Source: Lentisphaeria bacterium (GTDB lineage: Bacteria > Verrucomicrobiota > Lentisphaeria > Oligosphaerales > Oligosphaeraceae). Taken from it: a DNA stretch of 64,000 nucleotides. Both the position numbers and the translations under genes were made by a program. How positions within the stretch are numbered: the first letter of the stretch is position 1; each line of letters begins with the position of its first letter. The DNA lies in the NCBI GenBank assembly GCA_024405215.1, contig JAKSPB010000002.1, positions 46,609-110,608 on the forward strand, given 5' to 3'. Below, piece after piece: positions 48,560 through 55,355 of this stretch. The notes under the pieces were generated by a model. It was not told the origin of the DNA. It searched no databases and saw only the letters and a list, made by a program, of their open reading frames with translations.

Positions 48560-50056
48560 TTAGGATGCGGAGTAATTCGGTGCGTCCTTTTGCATGATGA
48601 CGTTGTGAGGATGCGCCTCTTGCAGGCCGGACGCGCTGATTCTCCAGAAACGCGCGTGTTCCTGGAGTTCGGGAATGGTGCGTGCGCCCAGGTATCCGAG
48701 GGAGAAGCGGAGGCCGCCTGCGTATTGGTTGACCACGTCTGCGACGGAGCCGCGGAAGGGAATCATTCCCTCGATGCCCTGGGGCACCAGCTTGGATTCG
48801 GAGGTCTCGGCGGAGACGCCGTAGCGTTCACGGGAGCCTTTTCCATGGCGCATGGCGTCGACGGAGCCCATTCCCCGGTAGATGACGTAGGTTCGTCCCT
48901 GGTGGAGGATTCTCTCGCCGGGGCACTCTTCGGTTCCGGCCAGGGCGGATCCCATCATGACTGTGCTGGCGCCGACGGCCAGGGCCTTCGCCACGTCGCC
49001 GGAGTGGGCGATGCCGCCATCGGCGATGATGGGGATTTCATTTCCGACGCCCTTGTATGCATTGTAGATGGCAGTCAGCTGGGGGATTCCGACGCCGGCG
49101 ACGACGCGCGTGGTGCAGATGGATCCGGGCCCGATGCCGACTTTTACGGCATCTGCGCCGCATTCCAGCATGGCGCGGGCGCCTTCGGTGGTGCAGACGT
49201 TTCCTGCGACAACGTCGACTTGCGGATACTGGCGCTTGATTTCCCGGACGGTATCCATTACATTCTTGGAGTGTCCGTGGGCGGAGTCCACGATCAGGGC
49301 GTCGGTTCCGACGCGCACCAGCGCTTCAATGCGTTCGGCGTCGAAGATTCCGACTGCGGCTGCGACGCGGAGGCGATGCTGTGCGTCCCGGTTGAAATTG
49401 GGCTCCATCTTGTCGATGAGAGTGCGGACGTCCTGCAGGCTGTAGAGGCCAGCCAGGCGGCCTTCTGCGTCAACCAGGGGGAGCTTGCCGACCTTGTTTT
49501 CCAGCATCAGCTTCAGTGCGGTCTGCATGTCCGTGCCCTTTGGGGCGGTGACCAGCTTGGTGGTCATGACCTCTTCGACGGGGCGGTCGTAGCTCGTCAT
49601 GAACTTCTGGTCGCGGTTGGTGAAGAGTCCGCAAAGTTTTCCATTCTCGTCAAGGATGGGGAAGCCATTGAACTTGTAGTTCCGGTTGCTGCGTTCCGCG
49701 ATGATTTCGTAGACCTTCTGTCCCTTCTGGAAGGTGACGGGCTTTTCGATCATGCCGTTCAGGTAGTGCTTCACGGCTGCCGCCTGTTCAGCCTGCGCCT
49801 TTGGGGTAAGGTTCTTGTGAATGACGCCGATGCCGCCCAGTTTGGCCATGGCGATGGCCATCTTGGCCTCGGTCACGGTGTCCATGGCCGCGGAGATGAA
49901 GGGCAGGTTGACAGTGATGTTGCGGCTGAATTTGGAGACCGTCTTGGCCTCGCCCGGCAGAAAGTCCGCGTAATAGACCTCCATGGAGACATCGTTGAAT
50001 GTCAGCGCTTCATGGGGGAAAGATTCCATAAACTTGGCAATGTTTTCATTAACCAT
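48560..50056 (-). CDS. guaB: IMP dehydrogenase
   Basis: A 498-residue enzyme oxidising IMP to XMP with NAD+, the committed step of GMP synthesis. The N-terminal [14 protein letters not shown], the tandem CBS domains in the first third ([23 protein letters not shown]), the catalytic Cys314 in [15 protein letters not shown], and the flap/active-site segments [10 protein letters not shown] and ERYGVS are all present. The ATG at 50056 was preferred to an upstream extension because AAGGA precedes it and homology starts there. A possible -10 box (TATATT on the minus strand, 50128-50133) lies upstream. It is monocistronic, with its own terminator. Confidence 0.96.
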   Translation of the reverse strand: MVNENIAKFMESFPHEALTFNDVSMEVYYADFLPGEAKTVSKFSRNITVNLPFISAAMDTVTEAKMAIAMAKLGGIGVIHKNLTPKAQAEQAAAVKHYLNGMIEKPVTFQKGQKVYEIIAERSNRNYKFNGFPILDENGKLCGLFTNRDQKFMTSYDRPVEEVMTTKLVTAPKGTDMQTALKLMLENKVGKLPLVDAEGRLAGLYSLQDVRTLIDKMEPNFNRDAQHRLRVAAAVGIFDAERIEALVRVGTDALIVDSAHGHSKNVMDTVREIKRQYPQVDVVAGNVCTTEGARAMLECGADAVKVGIGPGSICTTRVVAGVGIPQLTAIYNAYKGVGNEIPIIADGGIAHSGDVAKALAVGASTVMMGSALAGTEECPGERILHQGRTYVIYRGMGSVDAMRHGKGSRERYGVSAETSESKLVPQGIEGMIPFRGSVADVVNQYAGGLRFSLGYLGARTIPELQEHARFWRISASGLQEAHPHNVIMQKDAPNYSAS

Positions 50057-50192
50057 AAACGGGTATGTCCTTTTTGCAGGGGATGGGGTTGAAGGGGGGA
50101 TTCCCAATAAGGGGCCATTGCCACCTTAATATAATCGTGCGGGCGGGGATTTCGCCTGTCTTGACTGAAAAAGAGAGAAATTACCTGTTTCC

Positions 50193-50236
50193 AGGGAAAA
50201 AAAGAACCCCGGGGCCTAAGCAGGCTCCGGGGTTGG
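50193..50236 (-). terminator. Terminator of the first tRNA-Leu(CAG)
   Basis: AACCCCGGGGCCT and AGGCTCCGGGGTT form a long GC stem. On the minus strand it is followed by CTTTTTTTCCC. Confidence 0.85.
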
Positions 50237-50240
50237 AAGC

Positions 50241-50327
50241 TGGTACCAGAGAAAGGACTTGAACCTTCACGAACGTAAGTCCACTGCGACCTGAACGCAG
50301 CGCGTCTGCCAATTCCGCCACTCTGGC
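50241..50327 (-). tRNA. tRNA-Leu (anticodon CAG)
   Basis: 87 nt including encoded CCA. Acceptor arms GCCAGAG and CTCTGGT, anticodon stem CTGCG/CGCAG with loop TTCAGGT, the long variable arm typical of tRNA-Leu, and TTCAAGTCC in the T arm. It reads CTG codons. A near-identical copy lies at 50540-50626. Confidence 0.93.
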
Positions 50328-50342
50328 ATGGAAAGCGGTCTT

Positions 50343-50370
50343 ACTGTAAGCGGGCTTCTGGAAATTACAA
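50343..50370 (-). promoter_or_regulatory. Promoter of tRNA-Leu(CAG) copy 1
   Basis: On the minus strand, TTGTAA (50365-50370) and TACAGT (50343-50348) are 16 nt apart. The same arrangement precedes the duplicate tRNA at 50642-50669. The -10 box ends about 15 nt before the mature 5' end. Confidence 0.5.
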
Positions 50371-50397
50371 GCCTGCGCCAGTGAGAATTTGAAAAAA

Positions 50398-50482
50398 TGG
50401 TGCGAGAAGCGGGATTTGAACCCGCACGCCTTGCGGCACGAGAACCTAAATCTCGGGCGTCTGCCAATTCCGCCATTCTCGC
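50398..50482 (-). tRNA. tRNA-Leu (anticodon TAG)
   Basis: 85 nt including encoded CCA. Acceptor stem GCGAGAA/TTCTCGC, anticodon stem CGAGA/TCTCG with loop TTTAGGT, long variable arm, and T arm GGGTTCAAATCCC. It reads CTA and CTG codons. It lies between two copies of tRNA-Leu(CAG). Confidence 0.93.
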
Positions 50483-50492
50483 AGGGAAGAAG

Positions 50493-50536
50493 GGAAAAAA
50501 AGAACCCCGGGCCTGAAGATAGGATCCGGGGTTGGA
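50493..50536 (-). terminator. Terminator of tRNA-Leu(CAG) copy 2
   Basis: AACCCCGGGCCT and GGATCCGGGGTT form a stem, followed on the minus strand by CTTTTTTTCCC. It is a diverged duplicate of the terminator at 50193-50236. Confidence 0.8.
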
Positions 50537-50539
50537 AGC

Positions 50540-50626
50540 TGGTACCAGAGAAAGGACTTGAACCTTCACGAGCGTAAGCCCACTGCGACCTGAACGCAGC
50601 GCGTCTGCCAATTCCGCCACTCTGGC
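50540..50626 (-). tRNA. tRNA-Leu (anticodon CAG), second copy
   Basis: 87 nt including CCA. It differs from the copy at 50241-50327 by two compensating bases in the variable arm (AACGTAAGT versus AGCGTAAGC on the plus strand). Anticodon loop TTCAGGT. Confidence 0.93.
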
Positions 50627-50641
50627 ATGGGAAGCGGCATT

Positions 50642-50669
50642 ACTGTAAGGGTGTTTTCCCGGATTGCAA
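50642..50669 (-). promoter_or_regulatory. Promoter of tRNA-Leu(CAG) copy 2
   Basis: On the minus strand, TTGCAA (50664-50669) and TACAGT (50642-50647) are 16 nt apart, matching the promoter of copy 1. Confidence 0.5.
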
Positions 50670-50775
50670 GTCTGCCGACTCTTTTTTTTGAAAAAAAACA
50701 TGGCGCGTCGCGATTTTCCCAGGAATCGGGCGCCTGATGCGGCTTTTTGGGGGATAGCATCCTTGAGTTGCCTGC

Positions 50776-50949
50776 ATGGCCAGGCCGGATATCTTCTCCT
50801 ATGCTTGCGTTCCGGGCACGGTGCATGTCCGTGTCGGCGAGCCATACATGGACTGGGGGCCCTTTGCCTGGCAGGAGGGGAAAGAATTTTCGGCCGATTG
50901 TCTGAAAAATGGAAGAAAGGAATTAGAATATCGATTGTGCCGTGCGTAA
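50776..50949 (+). CDS. Possible small protein (57 aa), unknown
   Basis: An uninterrupted frame from ATG to TAA with a protein-like composition (VPGTVHVRVGEPYMDW, GRKELEYRLCRA). It fills the otherwise empty gap of about 400 nt between the tRNA genes and the next clear gene. No Shine-Dalgarno is visible and I do not recognise the sequence. It may be a real small protein or the remnant of a longer gene. Confidence 0.25.
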   Translation: MARPDIFSYACVPGTVHVRVGEPYMDWGPFAWQEGKEFSADCLKNGRKELEYRLCRA

Positions 50950-51036
50950 TTATAGATGTCGGGAGTTGTTTTCGGGGGTGTGCCCGTTCAAAAAGTTTGG
51001 ATGGGCTGCCAGGATTTCCACGACATCGCAATCACA

Positions 51037-51666
51037 ATGAAGACGCAAACATTTTCCATATTGTTCTGTGGCATCGTCCTTGGGACGGTGCTGTTGTCGG
51101 GCAACGAGCCATCGGCTTCTGTTCCTGCTGCCGAATCGGCGCCGACGATGGTGGCCCTTTTCCGGACGAGTTCGCTGGTGCCATCTTTGCCCTATGCCGC
51201 CTATCAGGCCTGCGACAGGCTTCTTTCCGAGGCAATCATGAAACATGGCTGCCGGGTTCGTGGACTGGAGGAATCCGCTGCTGCCTTGCAGAAATGCGGT
51301 GTGGCCAAGGTGGAGGATCTTTCCGTTGAACAGGCGGAGGGGCTCTTCCGGGAACTTTCTGGCGAGGCTCTGATTCAGTTGACGGTGCTAAGCTATCGGA
51401 TTTACGAGAGGCTGGAAACGGGGCGTTTTTTCCGGAAAGTCTCGCCCAAGAAGGTTTTGGTTGCGGAACTTTCCGGGGAAATTCAAGTCTGGAAAAAAGG
51501 TCATCAGCGGCCGGATGTGTTGAAGTTCCATCGGACGCTGACTAGTCAGGATCCGTCCATCGCGGGACAAGAAAATTCAGAAATGGATGCAAACGGTTTT
51601 GGGCAGGAGGCACTGCGTCTCAGCCTGCTTCAGGCACTGAGGGATTTTCATGAAAAAGCACAATAG
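51037..51666 (+). CDS. Exported protein of unknown function, possibly CsgG/LpoB-like fold
   Basis: 209 residues. I chose the ATG at 51037 because a signal peptide follows (MKTQTFSILFCGIVLGTVLLSG); the frame is open further upstream without a convincing leader. The mature part begins MVALFRTSSLV, then helix ACDRLLSEAIMKHGCRVRG, then strand ALIQLTVLSYRIY. This alternating pattern resembles CsgG/LpoB/TolB-N-like domains (weak inference). Its 3' end overlaps the next gene by 17 nt, so the two proteins are probably made together. Confidence 0.6.
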   Translation: MKTQTFSILFCGIVLGTVLLSGNEPSASVPAAESAPTMVALFRTSSLVPSLPYAAYQACDRLLSEAIMKHGCRVRGLEESAAALQKCGVAKVEDLSVEQAEGLFRELSGEALIQLTVLSYRIYERLETGRFFRKVSPKKVLVAELSGEIQVWKKGHQRPDVLKFHRTLTSQDPSIAGQENSEMDANGFGQEALRLSLLQALRDFHEKAQ

Positions 51667-52471
51667 GAAACATGCTCTGCTGTTTTGGGAAGGCTTTTGC
51701 GTTTTGGTTCTCTTTTGTTCTTCCTGCGCCTCCACGGCGAAATTCGACTATGCGTCAGCGCCGGGAAGCATGATGCGTTTCCAGGCGGAACACCAGTTGC
51801 CGCCTATTACCGTGGTGCCATTCCGGGATGCCCGTCCTTCCCATAAAGCGGCGGAGGGCAGGGAAGGGGAGAGCGTTTGGGAGAAACTGCCGGAATCCCG
51901 TGGCTCCTTTGCCATCGGATGGGTGCCCCTTATGCCATACGCCTGGAAATGCCGGCAGATGCCGGAGGTGAAGCAGGGAAGCCTGGCTACCTTGCGGAGT
52001 TTCTGGTGTGATTTCGACCGGGAGCTGGCAGAGGCGGCCATGACCAGCATGAAGGGGGCGGGTTTTTTCCGGGAGGTGCGGTTCGCGGAAACGCCGGACG
52101 AGGCGGATACGCGATTCCTGTTCACCGGAACCATCCATTCTACGCGCTATGAAGGAGAACGGCTTACCTACGGATTGACTTATCTCGGGGCGCCGTTCCT
52201 GTGGGTGCTGGGGTGTCCGACGGCTGTCTCCCACAATCATCTCTGCGTTTCCTTCCGGGTGGTCGACCGGCGGGAACGCAAGGTGTTGTGGAGATTCCGG
52301 TATGAGGGAGAGGAGGCAAGGACCCATTTCCTCTATGCCCGGGTTGGAGAGGACGCTGCCATGTATGCACTGCTCATGAAACAGGCCATGAACGCCGCAC
52401 TCCATGATTTGAACGCGCAAGTCGCCGCTGCCATGGAGCATTGGGGAAAGAAAGAAACCGAGAAGAAATAA
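51650..52471 (+). CDS. Probable lipoprotein of unknown function
   Basis: 273 residues with leader MKKHNRKHALLFWEGFCVLVLFCSSC, a hydrophobic core ending in a Cys that could be lipidated although the lipobox is not canonical. The mature part starts with PPITVVPFRDARPSHK and includes a helix-strand block (ELAEAAMTSMKGAGFFREV, TRFLFTGTIHSTRYEG) reminiscent of GNA1162/LpoB-type lipoproteins. GAGG lies 7 nt before the ATG. It overlaps the preceding exported-protein gene by 17 nt. The pair may act as an envelope complex. Confidence 0.65.
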   Translation: MKKHNRKHALLFWEGFCVLVLFCSSCASTAKFDYASAPGSMMRFQAEHQLPPITVVPFRDARPSHKAAEGREGESVWEKLPESRGSFAIGWVPLMPYAWKCRQMPEVKQGSLATLRSFWCDFDRELAEAAMTSMKGAGFFREVRFAETPDEADTRFLFTGTIHSTRYEGERLTYGLTYLGAPFLWVLGCPTAVSHNHLCVSFRVVDRRERKVLWRFRYEGEEARTHFLYARVGEDAAMYALLMKQAMNAALHDLNAQVAAAMEHWGKKETEKK

Positions 52472-52576
52472 ACAAAAAATTCAAACAGGTGTTAGAAAAT
52501 GTGATGGCGCCGGCGTATTATCCATGAGGCCGGAAGGCATCCGGAAATGTCACAACTTTTGTTAGGAGGAAAGAAC

Positions 52577-53032
52577 ATGAACAAATTTTTGAAGACTCTC
52601 GCTGTTTTTGCCGTGCTTTTCGTTCTGGGCGGTGGTGCCTTTGCTGGTCCGCGCGGTCCGCGCGGTCCCCACGGTCCGGGGCATTTCGGACCGCATCGTC
52701 CCGTTCCCGTGGTGGGGAATCGCCATCATCACGGTGGCCATGGTGGTCCGAGCCACGGTTGGTGGAATGGCGCCTTGGTGGTTGGCGCTACCCTGGGGGT
52801 TCTGGATATTGCCAGCCGTGCCCTGGCACCCGAACCGACAGTCGTGGTTCAGCAGCCTGCCCCGGCGACGGTCGTGGTCCAGCAGCCCGTGGTTCAGCCT
52901 GTGGTTCAGCAGCCCATGGTGATCCAGCAGCCCGTGGTTCAGCCCGTGGTTCAGCAGCCTGTGGTTCAGCCTGTGATCTACACCCAGCCGGTTGCCCAGC
53001 CTGTGACTCCTGCGGGGGTAATCTATCGATAG
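52577..53032 (+). CDS. Small exported Gly/Pro/His-rich protein with VVQQP repeats
   Basis: 151 residues with a clear signal peptide (MNKFLKTLAVFAVLFVLGGGAFA) and a strong Shine-Dalgarno (AGGAGGA, 52564-52570). The mature protein opens with collagen-like GPRGPRGPHGPGHFGPH and a histidine cluster (RHHHGGHGG). A short hydrophobic stretch (ALVVGATLGVLDIA) follows, and it ends in at least six repeats of VVQQP/VVQP. The histidines could bind metal. The family is not recognised. It lies 4 nt upstream of the sigma-factor gene and so probably belongs to its operon. Confidence 0.75.
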   Translation: MNKFLKTLAVFAVLFVLGGGAFAGPRGPRGPHGPGHFGPHRPVPVVGNRHHHGGHGGPSHGWWNGALVVGATLGVLDIASRALAPEPTVVVQQPAPATVVVQQPVVQPVVQQPMVIQQPVVQPVVQQPVVQPVIYTQPVAQPVTPAGVIYR

Positions 53033-53036
53033 GTTC

Positions 53037-53633
53037 ATGGAAATTGAGGCAACCAGTTGCAGTATGCTGTCAGGCGTCGGGCAAAATGATCCCGATGCCT
53101 GGCAACGTTTTTACGACCGCTACAAGCTCATGGTGTATGCCCGCGGCCGTCGCTATGGAATGGACGCCGCGGACATCGACGACCTTCTGAGTCGTGTGAT
53201 GTCCAAGTGCTTCGTGCGGGAAGAGGGACGGGCGAATCCCCTTCTTTCCTATGACAAGAGCAAGGGGCGTTTCCGGGACTATTTCTGCCGGATCGTGAGC
53301 AACGAGGCTGTTACCATGCTTCGTGAACGCCAACGCCGTCGGGAAGTTCCCGCTGAGAACCCGGAAGGGCAGGAGATGGATTTTGCGGATACCCGGGAAG
53401 AGGCGATGATGCAGAAAGAGTATCGTCTCTGTCTTTTGCACGAGGCATTTGAAGCTGTGAAAAAGGAGGCTTCGCCCCGTCAGCTGCAGGCGTTCATGGC
53501 AGCGAGAATGGACGGCGTCTCTCCCAAGAAAATCGCCCGTCTGCAGAATGTCTCCCTGGCGACTGTATACAATGACATTGCCGCCATCGTGGAATCCCTG
53601 CGGCAGAAGATCGTTTTTCTGGAAAAGGAATGA
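53037..53633 (+). CDS. ECF-type sigma-70 family RNA polymerase sigma factor
   Basis: 198 residues. Sigma region 2 is at residues about 20-90 (WQRFYDRYKLMVYARGRR, then YDKSKGRFRDYFCRIVSNEAV). Region 4 is at about 140-195 (ARMDGVSPKKIARLQNVSLATVYNDI). It would direct RNA polymerase to envelope-stress or regulon promoters. It is followed after 6 nt by a zinc-motif anti-sigma gene, then a kinase gene. The divergence of region 2 resembles PVC-group ECF factors associated with Ser/Thr kinases (inference). Confidence 0.88.
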   Translation: MEIEATSCSMLSGVGQNDPDAWQRFYDRYKLMVYARGRRYGMDAADIDDLLSRVMSKCFVREEGRANPLLSYDKSKGRFRDYFCRIVSNEAVTMLRERQRRREVPAENPEGQEMDFADTREEAMMQKEYRLCLLHEAFEAVKKEASPRQLQAFMAARMDGVSPKKIARLQNVSLATVYNDIAAIVESLRQKIVFLEKE

Positions 53634-53639
53634 AATTCC

Positions 53640-53888
53640 ATGGAACATCTTACCGATTTTCAATTGATGGAATATCTTTCTGGAGATGCCGGGTTGCTGA
53701 GAAGATTTCTATGCCGCCGGCATCTTCGTCGTTGTCCGAAATGCGCAGAGCAGGCGAAGGCTCTTCAGGACGAGCTGGAGGCGCAACGCAGCCTTGGCGC
53801 GGAATTGAAGAGCGTTCAGAAACTGGCCAAGGAGGCGGACAAGACCATGACGATGCCGAAGGCTCCTGTTTTTTCCAAGGACAATTGA
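53640..53888 (+). CDS. Zinc-binding anti-sigma factor (ZAS motif), small
   Basis: 82 residues, no membrane segment. The ZAS motif H-x3-C-x2-C is present as H28, C32 and C35 (RRHLRRCPKCAEQ), followed by a long amphipathic helix. This matches cytoplasmic anti-sigma factors that bind ECF sigma factors and release them on redox or ligand signals. It overlaps the kinase start by one base (TGATG), so the two are translationally coupled. Its short tail leaves transmembrane sensing to the kinase (inference). Confidence 0.75.
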   Translation: MEHLTDFQLMEYLSGDAGLLRRFLCRRHLRRCPKCAEQAKALQDELEAQRSLGAELKSVQKLAKEADKTMTMPKAPVFSKDN

Positions 53889-55351
53889 TGTCTTTTCCCG
53901 ATTCAGCCAAGAGATATGCCGATGAACTTCCCCAGGGGCTTCTGGAGGGGTATGTCACATTGCGCACCATTAATTCGGGGGCGTACGGGACGGTCTATCT
54001 GGGAAAGGATTCCACGCATCGGGAATTGGCAGTGAAAGCAGTCAATGCCGTTCTTCCTCAGGCTGCGCAGAGCCGTGAACGCCAGGGGGTTGTGAATTAT
54101 CTGGAGAAATTTCCCAAGGGGGGCGAGCACCTTCTGGAAGTCTTTCATGTTTCGCCTGCCGGGCAGCCGTTGCGTTATTCCATGGAGCTGGCGGACAATC
54201 TGAATGACCCCAATATGTCTGATAATTACCAGGCGGACACTTTGGCCGCCCATATTGAACGCTATGGGAGGCCGCCGTTGAAATTGCTTGTAGAGTGGAT
54301 GCACCAGCTGCTGGATGGCGTGGAGGTGCTCCATAGTCACGGACTTTTGCATCGGGACTTGAAGCCGAGCAACCTCTATTTTGTCAACGGGAAGCTGAAA
54401 ATCGGCGATGTGGGGCTGGTGACGACCTGGCATGCGGAGAGTTCCCTGTACGGGACAGAGGCGTATATCCCGTCCGGGATGGATTATGCTTCGCCGGAGA
54501 CGGATCTCTACGCCGTGGGGAAGATTCTTTATGTCATGGCTACGGGGTATGGGGTGGACGAATTTCCTCGCCTAGGGGGAGAAAAGGTGAAGGACGCCGG
54601 GATGGTTCAGATCAACCAGTTCATCATCAACCAGGCCTGTGCCAGGGAGTCGCAAAGTCGTTTCAAGACGGTCCGGGCTTTCCGGGAAGCTTTTGATGCG
54701 ATCTGCGATCCTGTGGCCAAGGCGCGGCGCCGGCAGAAAATCCGCCACGGCCTTTTTTTGACGGCGCAGGTTGTTGTTGTGCTGGCGTTGCTGCTTGCCT
54801 TGTACATTGCAGTGACCAAGCGGCAAGTCCTGCAAAGGGTTGGTCCTTCCGCATGGTACGAGATGATTCCGCCTACCGACGGGACCATGGAATATCTTTT
54901 CGGCGCACAGCTGGAGGTGATCTCCGATGGCTGGGAGGAATGTTTTCCCGACGGGAGTGAAGAGGTTTCCTTGGTGACGCCGGAATTTATTGCCAGCCAA
55001 AATGTTGAATGCTATTTTGAGGTTTCCAGCGATTGCCGCCGGGCCGAACTTTGCGTGGAGTTTCTGGATGAGGCAGGTCGGATCGTCTCCCGTTTGGTCG
55101 GCATCATCACTCCCAAAGGCGTTTTTTCGGTGACTACGGTCATCGAGGGAAATCCTGACGGGCAGATGACCTGGGGCATCCGCGCTCTTGCCTTGGGAGG
55201 GCGCCTTTTGCTTTTGGCCAACGGTCGCCCGGTGCTGGAGGCTCCCATGCCGGAGAATCCGCCATGGCGCGTGGCGGTTCGTGTGAAAAGCCAGGAGGCT
55301 GGCAACTTGCGCTTGAGGAAATTCTGTTGTTTTGGAACACGTGTTCCGTGA
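53888..55351 (+). CDS. Transmembrane Hanks-type Ser/Thr protein kinase with extracytoplasmic beta-domain
   Basis: 487 residues. The cytoplasmic kinase domain spans about residues 1-265: glycine loop NSGAYGTVYLG, ATP-binding K50, catalytic HRDLKPSN (H155), and DVG in place of DFG (KIGDVGLVT). One membrane helix is at about 285-309 (FLTAQVVVVLALLLALYIAV). The C-terminal 165 residues are predicted to be outside the cytoplasm and beta-rich (GGRLLLLANGRPVLEAP, NLRLRKFCCF), similar in style to lectin-like/DUF1080 sandwiches. The start at 53888 overlaps the anti-sigma stop. It probably senses an envelope ligand and phosphorylates the sigma/anti-sigma pair or MurU-AmgK (inference). Confidence 0.88.
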   Translation: MSFPDSAKRYADELPQGLLEGYVTLRTINSGAYGTVYLGKDSTHRELAVKAVNAVLPQAAQSRERQGVVNYLEKFPKGGEHLLEVFHVSPAGQPLRYSMELADNLNDPNMSDNYQADTLAAHIERYGRPPLKLLVEWMHQLLDGVEVLHSHGLLHRDLKPSNLYFVNGKLKIGDVGLVTTWHAESSLYGTEAYIPSGMDYASPETDLYAVGKILYVMATGYGVDEFPRLGGEKVKDAGMVQINQFIINQACARESQSRFKTVRAFREAFDAICDPVAKARRRQKIRHGLFLTAQVVVVLALLLALYIAVTKRQVLQRVGPSAWYEMIPPTDGTMEYLFGAQLEVISDGWEECFPDGSEEVSLVTPEFIASQNVECYFEVSSDCRRAELCVEFLDEAGRIVSRLVGIITPKGVFSVTTVIEGNPDGQMTWGIRALALGGRLLLLANGRPVLEAPMPENPPWRVAVRVKSQEAGNLRLRKFCCFGTRVP

Positions 55352-55355
55352 AGTC

